64,000 bases of DNA, taken from positions 6,580,395 through 6,644,394 of the forward strand of contig NC_091872.1 of NCBI RefSeq assembly GCF_019399895.1. The letters run 5' to 3'. Of the stretch, positions 1-9,837 are shown piece by piece. The position numbers and the translations under genes were made by a program. The notes under the pieces were generated by a model. The model was not told the origin of the DNA. It saw only the letters and a list, made by a program, of their open reading frames with translations, and did not search any database. The stretch comes from Cardiocondyla obscurior (lineage: Eukaryota > Arthropoda > Insecta > Hymenoptera > Formicidae). Every line of letters begins with the position of its first letter. The first letter of the stretch is position 1.

Positions 1-1041
1 ATTTTGACTTTCAAAATTTTGCTGATTTAAATTTGTCCCGTGCGTTTGACAATAATATTGCCACTGTGATGGTAACTGCAAATGCTGCCGATACTGATTC
101 CATCTATCATTTTGTGGCCATATGGATTGAAAACGATCGGAATATCTGAGATTTTGTTGATAGTTAGGTAAATTATGCTGCATTAATCTCATCTGATTTA
201 CCGTCATATCTTGTGGGGAAGTCATTCCTTGTCCAAAGCTTTGCACAGTAAATAATTGACTGTGATGCATTCCTGAATTGTTAAATAAATGTTGTTGGTA
301 ATTGGACATTGATTCCTTTTGTGTAAGCATTTGTGGCAACATTTGTTTATCATATATGTTGTGCTGTATTTGCTGATTGTTCTGTTGCAGTGGAGAATAC
401 TGAGTATGATGAACATTTTGACAATTATTCACCATTTGATCATTTAGTAACTCATTAACATTGTGTGCAATTGTTGTTGAGTTCTGTCTTTGCATTTGCA
501 CAGGCATTTGTTTGTGACTGGTTAAATTTTTATCACAATTTAATTCTTGACATTGATTTTCAGGTATAGTAGAAGATTTGAGATTTTGATCAACAACTGT
601 GTGCAAGGTACTCAAAGATCTTTGAATCGGTAAATTTTCAGAATTAGTTTTACAAGTTTCTGGCTGACAAGCAACAATGTGTTGCTGACTTGCATTACAA
701 ATATTTTCCATCTAAAAATATAAAAAAAATATTAAAATTGTTTAATTAATATAATAAAGAATTTTGTGTAAATTTACTTTTAATTGTTGAGGTTGTAGTT
801 GGATAGAAGTTGCATCATTATGTTCGTTATTATTTCCAGAAGAAGAAACTGTGTAAAAAGTTCCAGTTTCTTGAGGATCTTGTTGCATTATTAAAGAAGC
901 AATTGGTTGAGGTGAGAACATTGGTGGATCGTCTAGCTTCTTAATTTCTTCAGTAGGAAAACATTTCAATCGTGGCAAAGAAGTCAAATGTGACTTTTTA
1001 AATTTGTCTTGAGAATTAAATCTAGTTTTTGGAGACTGCAT
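1..1041 (-). CDS. Unrecognised Gln/Asn/His-rich protein, 5' part (runs off the left edge)
   Basis: Two coding exons are visible on the minus strand: 778-1041 (88 codons from an ATG at 1039-1041) and 1-711 (237 codons, open to the window edge). They are joined across an intron with GTAAAT donor and TTTTAG acceptor, phase 0 on both sides. The protein begins MQSPKTRFNSQDKFKKSHLT. A basic N-terminus is followed by a long low-complexity stretch rich in Gln, Asn, His, Met and Ser, with no signal peptide, membrane segment or catalytic motif. I chose this start because it is the first ATG after a good acceptor (TTTTCCAG, exon boundary at 1159). A short non-coding exon probably ends at 1233, with donor GTAAGA. 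I do not recognise the family. Gln/Asn-rich composition is common in transcription and RNA-granule factors, but that is only composition. It shares an intergenic promoter region with PCNP. Confidence 0.75.
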
Positions 1042-1279
1042 CTCGTCTAACAATACTATTCGATAGGCTTCAAACTTTCCGATCTTATCTGATAAATTTT
1101 AATTACGCAAATGCGAACGATTCTTTTACGTTCGGAATTTCTTTCAATTAAAAATTTTCCTGGAAAATTAAAAAAAAGAAAAAGAAAAATTATATATTTT
1201 GTTTTATTAACATATGTGTTCTTCAATCTTACCTTTTCATCATAAATTTTGTTAAAACACAAATTTTAATTAATACGAC

Positions 1280-1623
1280 GTTTACTGGGAAAAAATCATT
1301 GTTCAAACTTAATGACAGATTTTTAAAATAAGATTTGGTATTATCGCCGAGAGAGAAAAATATGTAATTAATCACCATGGTTACGGCGTATTTTGTTAGA
1401 TTTAAAATACGTCAATCTCAAAAGCTAGCGGTCACTATTCTGATTGGTTCCCGCTTTCTGCCGCGTTAGGCGCCAAGGTCTAAACCCGCTCTTTAGTATT
1501 TTATCTCAAATATTCCTATGTTCATGGATGATTTTCAGTAACGGTCTGTAGGTTATGTCGTGTACTTCGTACAAATTTCGCTCGATTTGACTTGACCTGC
1601 TTTGTTCCCTGGATATCGACGAA
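1280..1623. promoter_or_regulatory. Bidirectional promoter between the Q-rich gene and PCNP
   Basis: About 350 bp separate the probable first exon of the minus-strand gene from the PCNP start codon. The region holds an ATTGG (inverted CCAAT) box at 1443-1447 and a palindromic GGCGCC with flanking CCAA (1469-1476) that resembles an E2F-type TTGGCGCC site. There is no TATA box. Position and motifs are seen in the sequence; promoter function is inferred. Confidence 0.5.
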
Positions 1624-2850
1624 ATGTCCAGAAGAAACACCGGAGACGAAAGAAAAGGTTTTGTTTATTTTATCTATTATACGTTAACAATGAATGTAAT
1701 CAGCGTTTGTTACAATCTAGCGGAAGCATTTTCATCCATTTTTCACCAATGTAGCTTTACTTTGATCCTCGTTTAATTTTCTTTTTTTTACTTACTTTTA
1801 AAAAGTAAGAAAAAGATGGACAGTAAGTTAAAGCGATGTTGAAGTTGATCTACATTGGTAAAAATGGACGATTTATTCGGGATAGAATAATTATTTTCAC
1901 GCACGATTTATTGGACTGATACACGTATGTGTACGGTTTTGCATAAAATATTAATTGCCTACGAATTAATCGCTCAAAAAAAAATTAATCTCCAATGATT
2001 TGTTTAAAATAAAATTGTGTGTATAAAATTAAAGTTAAAGTAATTTAATTTTTATGTATTAATATTTTATAAATACTTGTATGCTAGTTTTCTATTAAAT
2101 GTAAATAATTATCATTTATGTATCCAAATAATTATGTATATGCATATCTCTTTTATAGGACTAAACCATTTTAACTTAATTATGTAGTTTTATCTAATTT
2201 CTAATTGTTGAATTTATAGGGATAAACATTGCGTTAAGCATAACCCGCTTAAAGATTTCCGGTTAAAAAATCAATTTTGTTTAACTTGATCTGAACTTTG
2301 CCAGTGTTTGACGTTGTCAGGGTCAAGTTTCTATAGAACCGAGGACAGGAGAGAGGATGACAGAGGGAGGGATCGATCGCCGCTCAGGGTTGAATGTTGC
2401 AGTACGGACGATTGCAATCAGTCGGATGTAAAGAAACAGAAGTTGGCGTTTGGCTTTGGGAAAAAAACAAGTGGCAATGAAAAAAAAGGAATTCAAATTA
2501 AACTAGGTTCTGTGTCTGTAAGTAAAATATTTGTATGAATTTCGATGGAATACATATTTTTTTTACGATGTAAATTTTTTTTTTTTTTTTTTTTTTTTTT
2601 GTATTAGAAGTCAACTGTGAAAGCGACACCGGCACCAAAACCAACGGTAGCATCGGTGTTTAACACAGATGAAGATGAGGAACCAGAAGAAATGCCAGCA
2701 GAGGCAAGGATGAGAATGCGAAATATCGGACGCGAAACCCCTACGTCAGCTGGGCCAAATTCATTCGGCAAAACAAAACAGGGATTCTGCGATTCGAAAA
2801 AAATATTTGAGAAAACGTTGAAGAAAGCAATGGAGGAGGCAAACAAATGA
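1624..2850 (+). CDS. PCNP: PEST proteolytic signal-containing nuclear protein (PCNP)
   Basis: Three exons, 1624-1657, 2321-2517 and 2608-2850, encode 157 residues; vertebrate PCNP is about 178. PCNP is a small, largely disordered nuclear PEST protein, ubiquitinated in vertebrates and linked to cell-cycle control. Identity rests on the family blocks: a KKQKLAFGFGKK segment followed by IQIKLGS, then EDEEPEEMPAEARMRMRNIG, then RETPTSAGPNSFGKTKQGF and a basic helical C-terminus. The acidic DEDEEPEE run with Pro, Ser and Thr is the PEST-like element. The N-terminal 45 residues are Arg/Asp/Ser-rich and diverge from vertebrates. Exon 1 ends in phase 1 at AAAAG|GTTTTG, a weak donor, and joins at TTGTCAG|GG. 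Intron 2 has GTAAGT and ends in a 26-T tract before GTATTAG. The start is the only ATG preceding the conserved part that splices in frame. The far N-terminal exon is less certain than the C-terminal exons. Confidence 0.9.
2575..2600 (+). repeat. 26-T tract at PCNP intron 2 acceptor
   Basis: Uninterrupted T run directly before GTATTAG; it acts as the pyrimidine tract of the splice acceptor. Confidence 0.85.
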
Positions 2851-3305
2851 TTTTGCTTATTATGTGTGTATGTGTAAATGTGTGTATACTGCAAAATTAT
2901 TGTACATTAATTTTAAATAATTATTAGAAACTTTATTCTTGCTGAAGTCTAATGCAAGTATTTTTATGAAATGTAAGTAATTCATTAGCAGAACTCAAAT
3001 TTAAAAATTGCTTCAAACTAAAAACTTTAAAGGTGCACATCATGTATAAATTTATATATGTAAAGTACTTCCGCTCACGTAGGAGCATGACAAGTTCATG
3101 TTTTTTCATGTAATGATGATTAAAATCAGCCTGTTATCAAATTGTATGTTGCGATAAAATATTTCATATATTTTATCCATTTTTCTTTAAAAGTAATAAA
3201 AATAATGATGTTAAAATCGATACTTAATGTTATTAGATGGATGAAACATTTTCGTGTTATTTTTATAAATTTTTATTTATGTGAAATTAGGTTTACATAA
3301 TAAAA
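2851..3305. other. Convergent 3' regions of PCNP and RpS26
   Basis: This is AT-rich sequence with no coding potential. It contains a poly(A) signal AATAAA at 3195-3200 for plus-strand PCNP and an AATAAA on the minus strand (TTTATT at 3272-3277) for RpS26. The two signals lie only about 70 bp apart and face each other, so the two 3' UTRs probably abut or overlap. Confidence 0.6.
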
Positions 3306-4311
3306 TTATTTCCTGTTCTGTTGACCCTGGCGCAAATCCTGGAAATTAAAAATATTGTATTTAAATTAAATTTATATAAAATTGTATCCACTTATACGAC
3401 CAAAATTGCATTAGTACAAATTATTATTGGAAACAATATCAAATATTATTTTCTTTCTCTCGTATTATATCTTGTATGTACAAATTTATGCTTTTTAAAA
3501 TTTATAAGTCAAGTTTACTTATAAAAATAATTACTCTTGGAAAGTTGCGGACAGGAGGCGTTCTTATCCGACGATCTGCCTTGGACCTATTTCGTACCAC
3601 TTTCGAGTGAATAGCGCAGGATACACAATAATGAAGCTTGGCATACAATTTCGGCAGCTGATACGACTGATAAAAGCTCGCCTCTGTTATATCTCTGACG
3701 GCAGCAGCCTCGACAATATTACGAATAACAAATTTCTTGATGGCTTTATCCTTGGGGACGCAGCGAGCACAATTGGTGCAGCGAACCGGATTTACATGGC
3801 CACGACCGTGCTTAGCACGTCCACCGTTTCTGCGTTTGCAAGTCTAATAAATCAATAAATTAGAATTAGATACATATCAATAATCAAATAAACTTTTTGC
3901 AAAAGCAAGTAAAACATAAATAAATTATTAAATTATACTACATTATTAAGTATAAATAACTGTATATGTACATACATACACACGCATATACACATACACA
4001 CATACACACGATTATATGTCGAATTTTCGCTTTATTGATCACGGTAAATTGCAAACATTAATTATCTTTTTTTTTTTCAGAATTAAAATTATATTTGATG
4101 CTTATTACATCTTCGCAATGATTAAACAATGCGGCGACCACATGGCCAGCCTAGAGGGAAAGAGCAACTTTAGTAAGACTGTTTTACGAAATTTACGTTT
4201 CCATAATGCAATTCACGTATGATTTTAGTAACAGCAAAAATACTTCGTGTATACGATACATGGTACGAAAATTCGGGCGCAGTCTAAGCGACAAACAAGC
4301 TTTATTACCAT
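3306..4311 (-). CDS. RpS26: 40S ribosomal protein eS26
   Basis: Three coding exons on the minus strand: the ATG alone (4309-4311), 3535-3843 and 3306-3338 (stop at 3306-3308), giving 114 residues, the usual length. eS26 sits at the mRNA exit channel of the small subunit. Diagnostic blocks are KRRNGGRAKHGRGH near the N-terminus and the zinc-binding pairs C23/C26 and C74/C77. Further matches are PKDKAIKKFVIRNIVEAAAV and SKVVRNRSKADRRIRTPP. The last exon supplies ten residues, DLRQGQQNRK, matching insect eS26 tails. Splice sites are ATG|GTAATA, TTTATTAG|ACT, CCAAGA|GTAATT and TTTCCAG|GAT, all phase 0. Residue 3 is Cys where most animals have Lys. A pyrimidine-rich CTTTC just upstream of the ATG resembles a 5' TOP start, as expected for ribosomal protein mRNAs. 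Confidence 0.95.
3969..4010. repeat. CA/TA-rich microsatellite in RpS26 intron 1
   Basis: Interrupted CATACA and CACA repeats. Confidence 0.7.
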
Positions 4312-5095
4312 TTTGCAACGACAGTCATACACGAAAGACCCAGGAATCACACGTAGAAAGGATCGGAAGCATCCAATGATATTATAACGTAAGATAGATG
4401 GGTAACTGTGTTTCGATCTACAACTTCACCTAACCCAACAAAATTTTCCTTTCAAGTCGTATAGTATTCAATTGTCATTGGCTACGCCTAGCGTCGTAAA
4501 ACATTTACGTCACGTCCGATTTTGCTTGGAATCAAAATACACGGTGGAATCTAGACATGAGTTGTACATTTTCAGTGCTTGATATAGTTCATGAAGTAGT
4601 ATACTGTATAGTAAAGTCTGAGTAAATTTCCAAACGGATAGTGGAGTAATATTATTATTTATATATTTTTCGCACAATAATTATGTATCCTGTCGCATAC
4701 AATTTATAATTTAATAAATTGATACGAATTTTTTATCACTTTTCTAGTGAGTATAGTTAGCATTAAGGTTAATTTTTTGAATTACAACATCATGCTATCT
4801 TTGTAAATAATTACACAATCATGACTGTGATTTAAATAACTTTCTATTTTAAATAGTTACTATCATTATAAAGAATTGCATGAATATGTTTAGAAGTCTC
4901 TTAAAAATGTTTAGTATTAGTTATCATTGGAATTAGATTATAACCTTGATTCACTTCCTATCATTTAAACTTAAAAGCAACACATTTGTTTTATTTTTCT
5001 TTTATTAAAAAAAAAATCAAATTTACAGTTTTATGCCATTATATTAATGTATATATCAATTTTATTAATATTATTATTATTTTTTTACAGTCAAT
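4312..5095. promoter_or_regulatory. Intergenic promoter region, RpS26 / MRPL36 head-to-head
   Basis: The region between the two divergent ribosomal protein genes has an ATTGG box near 4477-4481 and a CTTTC start-like motif for RpS26 close to 4336. The rest is AT-rich. The MRPL36 ATG lies just after a strong acceptor (TTTTTTTACAG), so at least one untranslated MRPL36 exon and an intron probably lie here. I could not fix its donor. Confidence 0.45.
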
Positions 5096-5488
5096 ATGAA
5101 TACTGGTTCAATTTTGAGATCAGCATATCAAGCTGTGAATTCTGTGATTCCAAGAGTTTTAATAACTCCAAGTATTCATAATGTGTCAGTTCACAGAATC
5201 CATTACATGGCCAATGGAGAAAAATTAAGTTTACAAAATAATTTGTTAAGCCATAAAACAGGTTTTTTTTTGCAACCTGTACTACCTATGTATAATTCTA
5301 TTTGTGGCCTGAAAGCAAAAGGCAAATTGCAATTACGTTGCAAGGACTGTTATTATATGTGTAAGGATGAGACATGGTTTGTATTATGCAAGACACATCC
5401 TAGGCATAAGCAAGTAAAAATTAAAAAAAAAGAATACAAAACATGGATATTAACATGGGCTTCTCAAAGTAAAATACGTGGCTGGTAA
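5096..5488 (+). CDS. MRPL36: Mitochondrial large-subunit ribosomal protein bL36m
   Basis: A single coding exon of 130 residues. The C-terminal ~40 residues match bacterial L36: CGLKAKGKLQLRCKDCYY, then WFVLCKTHPRHKQ. The zinc ligands are present as C82, C85, C98 and H104, with the same spacing as in bacterial L36. The ~65-residue N-terminus is basic and hydroxylated, poor in acidic residues, and fits a mitochondrial targeting and linker region. bL36m is part of the 39S mitoribosomal subunit. A ~20-residue basic tail beyond the L36 core is longer than the bacterial protein. The start ATG follows TTTTTTACAG by four bases, implying an upstream untranslated exon. Confidence 0.93.
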   Translation: MNTGSILRSAYQAVNSVIPRVLITPSIHNVSVHRIHYMANGEKLSLQNNLLSHKTGFFLQPVLPMYNSICGLKAKGKLQLRCKDCYYMCKDETWFVLCKTHPRHKQVKIKKKEYKTWILTWASQSKIRGW

Positions 5489-6176
5489 ATGAATGACTAT
5501 ATATACAGATAATGATATTAAAATGTTAATATGTGCAGCAAATAAAGTATCAATGTTTTCAAATATGTACTATTCAGTCAAATAGTGTTTCAATGTTTAT
5601 ATCAATAAGCAAATAACATATTTTCTGTCAAGTTATTTTCTGCTCTTATTTTTTGTTATTATTGCACAGATATAAATGTGCCTAATGTTTCTAATTAAAA
5701 TTGTACAATTCTTATTAATTACACAGTAATACATATATGGCAAGAAAATATTTAATAATGTAGATATAATATAAATCGACGACAGACGGGAATCGTGGGT
5801 AAATCACATATTTTATTTACTGATAGTATATTATTTAATTTTATTCAGAAATACGGCATAGAAGTTAATATATAATTACATTGTATTGAGTGCATAAAAA
5901 ATAATGCGCAGATATATATCGTAGTTCTAATGGGATGCCATGTATACATTTAATGAGTATACACTTATTGAAGATGGTATAATAACATTTAAAAAGCGCA
6001 GATATATAAAAACAACTTAATAAAATTAGAGAACTGATATTTTATAAATAAAAGTCATGTTACTTTGTATAAATAAGGAAATTGCGCGAATGATATGTAC
6101 ATAAGACGGATAAACGGAAGATGATATGCATGCCAGCATATTATATGCATATAGATGATCCTCGCCAATCAACTGT
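5489..6176. other. 3' regions of MRPL36 and the cuticle gene
   Basis: AT-rich non-coding sequence between convergent genes. A poly(A) signal AATAAA at 5541-5546 serves MRPL36. A minus-strand AATAAA (TTTATT at 5812-5817) is a candidate end for the cuticle gene, giving a 3' UTR of about 360 nt. Nothing else is seen. Confidence 0.5.
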
Positions 6177-7542
6177 CTAGTACTGATAACCACCGCTTGA
6201 ACTAGCCTGGTACGAGTTTGGTCCCTGATAAGAGTTGCTTCTGTGGTCGCCATAGTTATTTCCTAAAATAATGATATAATTTAGAGTAACAAATCATGCA
6301 TAAGATATTAATATGTATAATTAATGTTTATTTTTATTCGAACCTCCGCTGAGATATCCGTTGCTGCCTCCGTGCAAATATCCTCCATCCTGATTCTCTC
6401 CCCTAGCTTCGGCAGCAAGAGCCAATTCAACGCCTCGCTGTATTTCCGGAGGAATCGGAGGCGGTGTCGGCAAATGAGCACCTTGAGGGTGAAAGCCATG
6501 CTCGTCTGCCGTATACGTGATCGAATACTGCATACCATCGGGTCCGGTATAAGAAAAAGATCCGCTCACTGATTCGGATTCTCCTGCAACGTCAATATTA
6601 ACTTTTGACGTTAAATATTAAAAGCAAACGTTGTTTAGCTTATAAACTTAAATTGGCTGAATACATAGTCGAATCGCATCGAAGTTTATTAACCGAAATA
6701 TAATTGCAGTAATTGAGAAAAACTAATAATTTAATTGAAAAATAGAAATGCAATCGCCAATTACCTTGCTTATGACCAGTTTCTTGTACAGCAATACCAT
6801 TTCCAGTTTCATAGTTGTATTGATAATTTCCATCACCAGCGTTTTCATTACTGTAAGAAATGATGGGTATTTCTTGACCGTGTCCACCACGTTCACCTTG
6901 TGCACCATGCCCACTAGATCCACCACCAAATCCGGCTAAAATGTGAAAAAAAATGTTAAGACTCGCGTAATTGAGTTTAAAAAATTAATTTTCAAGGAAA
7001 GTATAATTTAATAATAAATTTTACACGTATAATTGTAATAAAAATGCAATAAGATCCATAAAACACTCAAAAAAAAAAAAAAAAGAAAATTTTCTTGTTT
7101 CAATAACTATACTCTTGTTCAAACTTACTACTTGTATAAGCACTGCCACCACCCCCAAAACCAAATCCACTTGATCCATGGCCACTAGGACCACCGAAAC
7201 CACTGGGGCCACTTGGACCACCGGAACCACCTGGAGCACCAAAACCAACCGGGCCACTATATTTAACGGGTCCACTTCCACCGTGTCCCGAAGATGGAGG
7301 CTGAATGAATCCTGCTCCGCCCGCACTTCCGGCACTACTCGGCGGAAGATAAGTAGAGTCCAATCTTGCGGGATAGCACGTACCGATGACGGCCAGTAGC
7401 ACAGTGACGAGCTGTTGAAACAATTGGAATTATATTATATCTAGTTATTCAAGAACTGATTCGGAATTTTTGTTTTAGATTTCGACGATAAAAAGTACGG
7501 ATATGTCTACATTCTGCGTCCGAATCCTACCGCGGATTTCAT
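6177..7542 (-). CDS. RR-1 type cuticular protein (CPR family, chitin-binding 4)
   Basis: Five coding exons on the minus strand, 7531-7542, 7129-7411, 6765-6935, 6344-6583 and 6177-6262, encode 263 residues. The 12-nt first exon gives MKSA, which joins LVTVLLAVIGTCYPA as a clear secretion signal; this short first exon is typical of CPR genes. Residues ~30-120 are Gly/Ser/Pro-rich repeats (GFGGPSG-like). The extended Rebers-Riddiford domain spans about residues 133-200: DGNYQYNYETGNGIAVQE, then SGSFSYTGPDGMQYSITY, TADEHGF and GAHLPTPPPIP, the RR-1 (flexible cuticle) form that binds chitin. The C-terminus is Gly/Tyr/Ser-rich and ends GGYQY. Introns 2-4 are phase 1, with donors GTAAGT, GTAATT and GTTCGA. 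It is a structural protein of the extracellular cuticle. Expression is probably epidermal and moult-linked, with a TATA box at 7657-7664. Confidence 0.93.
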
Positions 7543-7656
7543 TTCGCTGGCTGTGTAGATGCTCGTCGATCAAACTCGGACGACGTTACTTTAAATCGTA
7601 TACCGATATCGCCAAACCGACGACGATAATTGGTTTGCACGTATCCAGATCGGGTA

Positions 7657-7664
7657 CTTATATA
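7657..7664 (-). promoter_or_regulatory. TATA box of the RR-1 cuticle gene
   Basis: TATATAAG on the minus strand lies about 115 bp upstream of the ATG at 7540-7542. It predicts a start site near 7630 and a ~90-nt 5' leader. TATA-driven initiation suits a strongly induced, stage-specific cuticle gene; no other recognised gene here except the nested candidate at 15.07 kb has one. Confidence 0.6.
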
Positions 7665-7742
7665 CTTATCCCGCGAAGATCGTCTTCCTCCCACCCAGCG
7701 ACGAGCAATCGCGGATGGCATCGTAGCTGGAGATAATCCGGC

Positions 7743-9837
7743 GTCGATGCGTTCCTCGAAGATTTGCCAACGAATTCTCTTCGACGAGAGGCACCGAGAA
7801 GAGAGGTGAGGAAAGAAAGAGAAGAGATCCTAGAGCCGCCGGATGAGAACGCGCACGGTGGGAGGGCTATCAGAGACTTTTATCGAGATGAATCTCGTCG
7901 AACGAAGATGAGGGATGGTTGCGCAATGCCGAGTTGATACAGATCGGCAGGCATCTCCGAATGGATCTGAAGGTCGGTCAATGGGATCGGCATAAAAGTG
8001 AGGTAAGAGTCGTGGCAACGAGTATCGTAAAAGCAAAGTGAGCTTAACAGCACATTGTAGTTTTTTTTTTTTCAGGCGTTCAAAGTACATTGCGCCATAA
8101 ATGGGTCGCTCAACAAATAACGTTATTTAAATTCGATGTTTCATGTGAAACAGATCTTGCGCGGTTCAAGCGTCGAAATCTCTCCTGATCTCTTCGAGAT
8201 TCTGCTTGGTCCTCGACGTGCGCCTCGAGAACAAAAAGGGAAGCGGTGAGAAAGCGCGGAGAAGCCGATGACGGCACGCACTCGCCGCGCGTTTCTCCCT
8301 TGTAATTATATCGGCTCTTTCAACGCGAGAATTATACCCGCGGGGTCGCGTCGTCATCATCGTCCCGGCTTACGGGGAGCAACGTGTGCTCCGCAATCGA
8401 GCAAAGCTTGATTGCGCAACCACGTTGAGAGCATCTCTGTAGCTCGTCTGATGCGTGCACGCACGACGATCGTGCTCGTGCCGTCAGCTAGGTCGGGAAC
8501 TGAGCGACTTGGGACGGTCTCCAAACGTGCCTAACGTGTGACGTAAAGTTTATCTTTTTCACCGACCGCGGTGAGAATTATTAATGAGAGCTATTATCTC
8601 GTCAAGAGCTCGCGCGCGTTTTTATTTGGACCGTCATATTCGGATAATTACACGGTCGAGGCTCGGATCCGGTTGGCCCGAGTTTCGACGGTTGCGAAAG
8701 GCCGGTTGTAAAAAAAAAAAAAAGAAAAAGAAAAAAACAAACTAACTAATTCGCGAGACTCGCATCCGCGATCGCGAGAATATTACGCGTCTATATAATT
8801 GATGCGCGACGTGCTGACCGCGGTATGCCGTAAACGATTCCATGAAATGGGACTGAGCGCGTAAACCGAGACGCATTTGAAAACGTCAAGGTATTGCCTT
8901 GCCGATCGGCACGTAACTCGCCGGTTAACGATCCACCTTGGGTCACCGTACTGACGCTTCGCTGTAGACGAAGCGACGCGAACATAATCCCGATAGATAT
9001 CCCGCTCGCCTCCGAGAGAAAGATAGCGTACGTGCTCGTCTAGATTCCCAGGGAGATAGATCAGCCTGAACTTCGGAAATCTTTATTGAGAAATCCTACC
9101 TGAAATCATACGGTTCGGCGTTACGTGAGATTCTCAGCGAAGTGAAATAAGTGAAACAGAAAAGGAAGCGATGATTTGCACGCTCCGCTTCCTCAATTCA
9201 AATAGATATTCCACAAATCGGTTACAGAGTCGAGACAGAAAATCGTCAGCGATTGCGAGCCATAATTGATTGATAATAATTGATTAATCGCTTAATAATA
9301 GAATACGGCAACGTCGATAGCCACCGCGTTTCGCTCTACTCTTACATGATTACTAATGTTCCTTGAGCAAATTTTGTTTCTTTGGCACGCAATCCGTACA
9401 CTTATCTATTTTATTACTTGTGCTACATCAAAAATTTATTCACGTAAGAAAAACGATTTCTCTTTTTCTCTCGAAATTGGTCTGATGAACGAGCAAATCT
9501 CATATTGCATCGAGTTCTACCTACCAGTTGATCGCCGGTGCGGCGCAGGGAAATAATCGGAAGGACCGAACAAGTCGCAGTTCCTCGCGATTAAATCCTG
9601 AAGATTTTAGCATCCATTTCAGATCTTATCGATTGCAGAGGAGGCTCCGTCCTTCAAACGTCACGTATAGCCCGCGGTTGATGATGCTCCTTGAATGCAG
9701 GCTGGTTTTTTTTTTCCCCCTGAAAGACGAAGCACATCTGTTAAGCTACCAGGCACTTTTGCCTTTCGAAAATCGCACTGCGAGTTGGCGGACACATCCA
9801 ATTATCGTGCTAGTTATAGCTGTAACCCGGCGGCAAG
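7743..9837. other. Intergenic sequence, no convincing gene
   Basis: Increasing CpG content, short open frames on both strands without conserved motifs, and an A-rich run at 8709-8735. A splice-acceptor-like TTTTTTTTTTTTCAG ends at 8075 with a possible GTGAGA donor at 8246 (plus). The region may hold untranslated exons or regulatory DNA of flanking genes; nothing further can be supported. Confidence 0.4.

Noticed and set aside
1056..1262. 68-codon minus-strand frame upstream of the Q-rich gene
   Set aside because: No ATG at its start; it crosses a GTAAGA donor and a TTTTCCAG acceptor, so it is untranslated leader plus intron.
2604..2894. 96-codon minus-strand ORF opposite PCNP exon 3
   Set aside because: Antisense shadow of a conserved PCNP coding exon.
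3844..4308. snoRNA in the first intron of RpS26
   Set aside because: Ribosomal protein introns often host snoRNAs, but I found no paired C (RUGAUGA) and D (CUGA) boxes or a clear H/ACA fold on the minus strand.
6321..6569. Separate 82-codon minus-strand gene
   Set aside because: It is exon 4 of the RR-1 cuticle gene read through its donor, not an independent gene.
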